From contig SMWC01000073.1 in NCBI GenBank assembly GCA_004357505.1, positions 1 through 8,187 on the forward strand: a DNA stretch of 8,187 nucleotides. The letters are read 5' to 3'. This stretch comes from Gammaproteobacteria bacterium (lineage in GTDB: Bacteria > Pseudomonadota > Gammaproteobacteria > Steroidobacterales > Rariloculaceae). The notes under the pieces are model-generated. The model was not told the origin of the DNA. It made no database searches and saw only the letters and a list, made by a program, of their open reading frames with translations. Made by a program: the position numbers and the translations under genes. The first letter of the stretch is position 1. Each line of letters starts with the position of its first letter. Shown here in pieces: positions 6,869-8,187 of this stretch.

Positions 6869-8187
6869 GCGCGCTCCCTCCGTATATCGCGACGATGCGT
6901 AGCAGACAAAATGACGTCGCCCGCTTCTCTCATCACCGGTAGCAGTATAGCGATCTCGGCACCACCACGCGTACTGTTGCGGGCGGAGATCTGCCCACCG
7001 TGCTCTTCGATCAATTTCTTCACGATCGCTAACCCTAAGCCTGTACCTTTAACCTTGGTCGTGACGTACGGCTCGAACGCCTGATCCACAACGTCATCGA
7101 GGAATCCAGGACCATTATCGGCCACCTTGATTTCTACCAGCTCAACGCCCTCTTTAAAAATATGCCGCGTCGAGATGCTTATCTCCCCGTCAGTCTGATG
7201 TTCCATTGCTTCAAGGGCGTTGCCGATCAAGTTATTGAAAACCTGCCGCATCCGGCCTTCGTCAGCCTCTACATCCGGTAACTTCGAATCAAGCTCGAGC
7301 TGCAATGACAGCGGCTGCTCGCGGTGACGATATAACTCGGCGACTTCCCCAATCAGCCGGTTCAAGTCGAAGCGACTCAGATCCATGTCCGGTGCGCGGG
7401 CGTAGTCGCTGAATGCGTTGACCATCTCCTTCATCGCCTCCACCTGCTGAATGATCGTATGTGTGGCGCGGTCCAAGAGATCGGAGTCAGCGTAGTGAGC
7501 CCCAAGGTAACGCCGGCGTAACCGCTCCGCAGAAAGTTGAATCGGGGTCAGCGGGTTCTTGATTTCGTGGGCGAGCCGGCGTGCGACCTCGCCCCAGGCA
7601 GCATCGCGTTGAGCCTGCAACAACGCAGTAATATCGTCGAATACGATGATGTACCCTTCCGGGTCCTCGTGCTCCCCGGACAGCGCAGTACAGGTGCACA
7701 TCAGAACTCTCCTTCCCCCCTTATCGCGCAGCACAATTTGTTCACGCCACTCGTAGTCACCACGATCCAGGTAAGACCTGGATACCGACAGGAACTGCGA
7801 CAACAACGGGTTGGTCTCGGCTAGCTGCACAAGCGACTCGCCCAGATGGGCTTCGAGATCAACACCCAGAATCGTACCCGCCGAACGGTTCGCGGTCCGA
7901 ATTCGCAAATCGGTTTCCAAGGACACAACACCGGCCGACAATCTAGCCAGAATAACCTCGACCTTTCTGCGTTCATCTTCAATCTGTTGCTGGCTCAGAC
8001 GCGCCTGTTTGCGGGCTCGCGCCAGACGCTGCGTCATATCATTGAAGGAGTTGATCAGGAAACCGATTTCGTCCCGCGCCGGTATCGGTAAGCGAGTATC
8101 GAAATCTCCCCGAGCCACCGCTCGAGTTCCGGCCATGAGCTGTTGAATCGGTACGACAAGGCGCCTGGCGGAGAAGAAGGCGCCGTA
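6865..8187 (-). CDS. ntrY: NtrY-type membrane sensor histidine kinase, 5'-partial
   Basis: Sensor kinase that should phosphorylate NtrX. The frame stays open to the right edge: beyond the methionine codon at 8136-8134 it continues with FFSARRLVVPIQQL, which is the front of the HAMP domain, so that methionine is internal. About 440 C-terminal residues are visible; the N-terminal membrane helices and periplasmic sensor, roughly 300 residues in this family, lie outside. Order along the - strand: HAMP (8187 to about 8040), coiled coil (to about 7970), PAS domain (about 7965-7620, ending EGYIIVFDDIT), dimerisation domain with HEIKNPLTPIQLSAERL (phospho-acceptor His codon at 7569-7567), then the ATPase with N box VFNNLIGNALEAM, G1 DNGPGF (Asp codon at 7119-7117), F box FEPYVTTK and G2 GTGLGLAIV (near 7047). 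All catalytic boxes are intact, in contrast to the damaged ATPase of its partner NtrX. The signal sensed cannot be read here. Confidence 0.95.
   Translation of the reverse strand, partial: YGAFFSARRLVVPIQQLMAGTRAVARGDFDTRLPIPARDEIGFLINSFNDMTQRLARARKQARLSQQQIEDERRKVEVILARLSAGVVSLETDLRIRTANRSAGTILGVDLEAHLGESLVQLAETNPLLSQFLSVSRSYLDRGDYEWREQIVLRDKGGRRVLMCTCTALSGEHEDPEGYIIVFDDITALLQAQRDAAWGEVARRLAHEIKNPLTPIQLSAERLRRRYLGAHYADSDLLDRATHTIIQQVEAMKEMVNAFSDYARAPDMDLSRFDLNRLIGEVAELYRHREQPLSLQLELDSKLPDVEADEGRMRQVFNNLIGNALEAMEHQTDGEISISTRHIFKEGVELVEIKVADNGPGFLDDVVDQAFEPYVTTKVKGTGLGLAIVKKLIEEHGGQISARNSTRGGAEIAILLPVMREAGDVILSATHRRDIRRERA
6876..6881 (-). promoter_or_regulatory. Strong Shine-Dalgarno site for ntrX inside ntrY
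   Basis: Read on the - strand, GGAGGG stands 7 bases before the GTG start of ntrX and lies within the last codons of ntrY. It confirms the GTG start at 6868. Together with the 4-base GTGA overlap (6865-6868) it indicates translational coupling of kinase and regulator. It is the best ribosome binding site in the window. Confidence 0.8.

Noticed and set aside
1..8187. Defence system, prophage, integron or other accessory island
   Set aside because: All six genes belong to housekeeping, envelope or two-component families, intergenic space is minimal, and I saw no direct repeats, integrase, transposase or tRNA-linked boundary.

Overview
The window is ordinary chromosomal DNA, moderately GC-rich and densely coding, and it most likely comes from a gammaproteobacterium outside the enteric group. 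The evidence is the run priA - argS - FtsN-like SPOR gene, which matches the order I recall from Pseudomonas and relatives, together with a PriA that aligns with the E. coli protein at a constant offset of 31 residues. A convergent ntrY-ntrX pair of the beta/gammaproteobacterial type supports this. I cannot name a genus. I see no RNA gene, insertion sequence, CRISPR array, attachment site, replication origin or large repeat.

Layout. Positions 1-5541 carry four genes on the + strand: priA (5' end outside the window), argS, a short membrane-anchored SPOR protein, and a secreted CapA-family protein. The gaps are 54, 9 and 7 bases, so argS, the SPOR gene and capA probably form one transcript. Positions 5525-8187 carry two genes on the - strand: the sensor kinase ntrY (its N-terminal coding end lies beyond the right edge) followed by the response regulator ntrX, overlapping by 4 bases. 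The capA and ntrX stop regions overlap by 17 bases, tail to tail. No gap of 300 bases or more lacks a gene; the longest is the 54 bases before argS.

Roles. PriA restarts stalled replication forks. ArgS charges tRNA-Arg. The SPOR protein should bind septal peptidoglycan in the periplasm as FtsN-type division proteins do. The CapA-like protein is probably periplasmic, with unknown substrate. NtrY/NtrX form a membrane sensor kinase and response regulator pair.

The two points most worth a second look are the NtrX ATPase domain and the SPOR gene start. NtrX has an intact receiver and DNA-binding helix-turn-helix, but its central AAA+ domain has lost the Walker A lysine, the Walker B aspartate, the GAFTGA sigma-54 loop and a probable arginine finger. 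The SPOR gene only makes sense as a full-length membrane protein if it starts at a CTG codon. I found no convincing new multi-gene system. The unusual part is the join where capA and the ntrYX pair follow priA-argS-SPOR in place of the hslVU genes I would expect.
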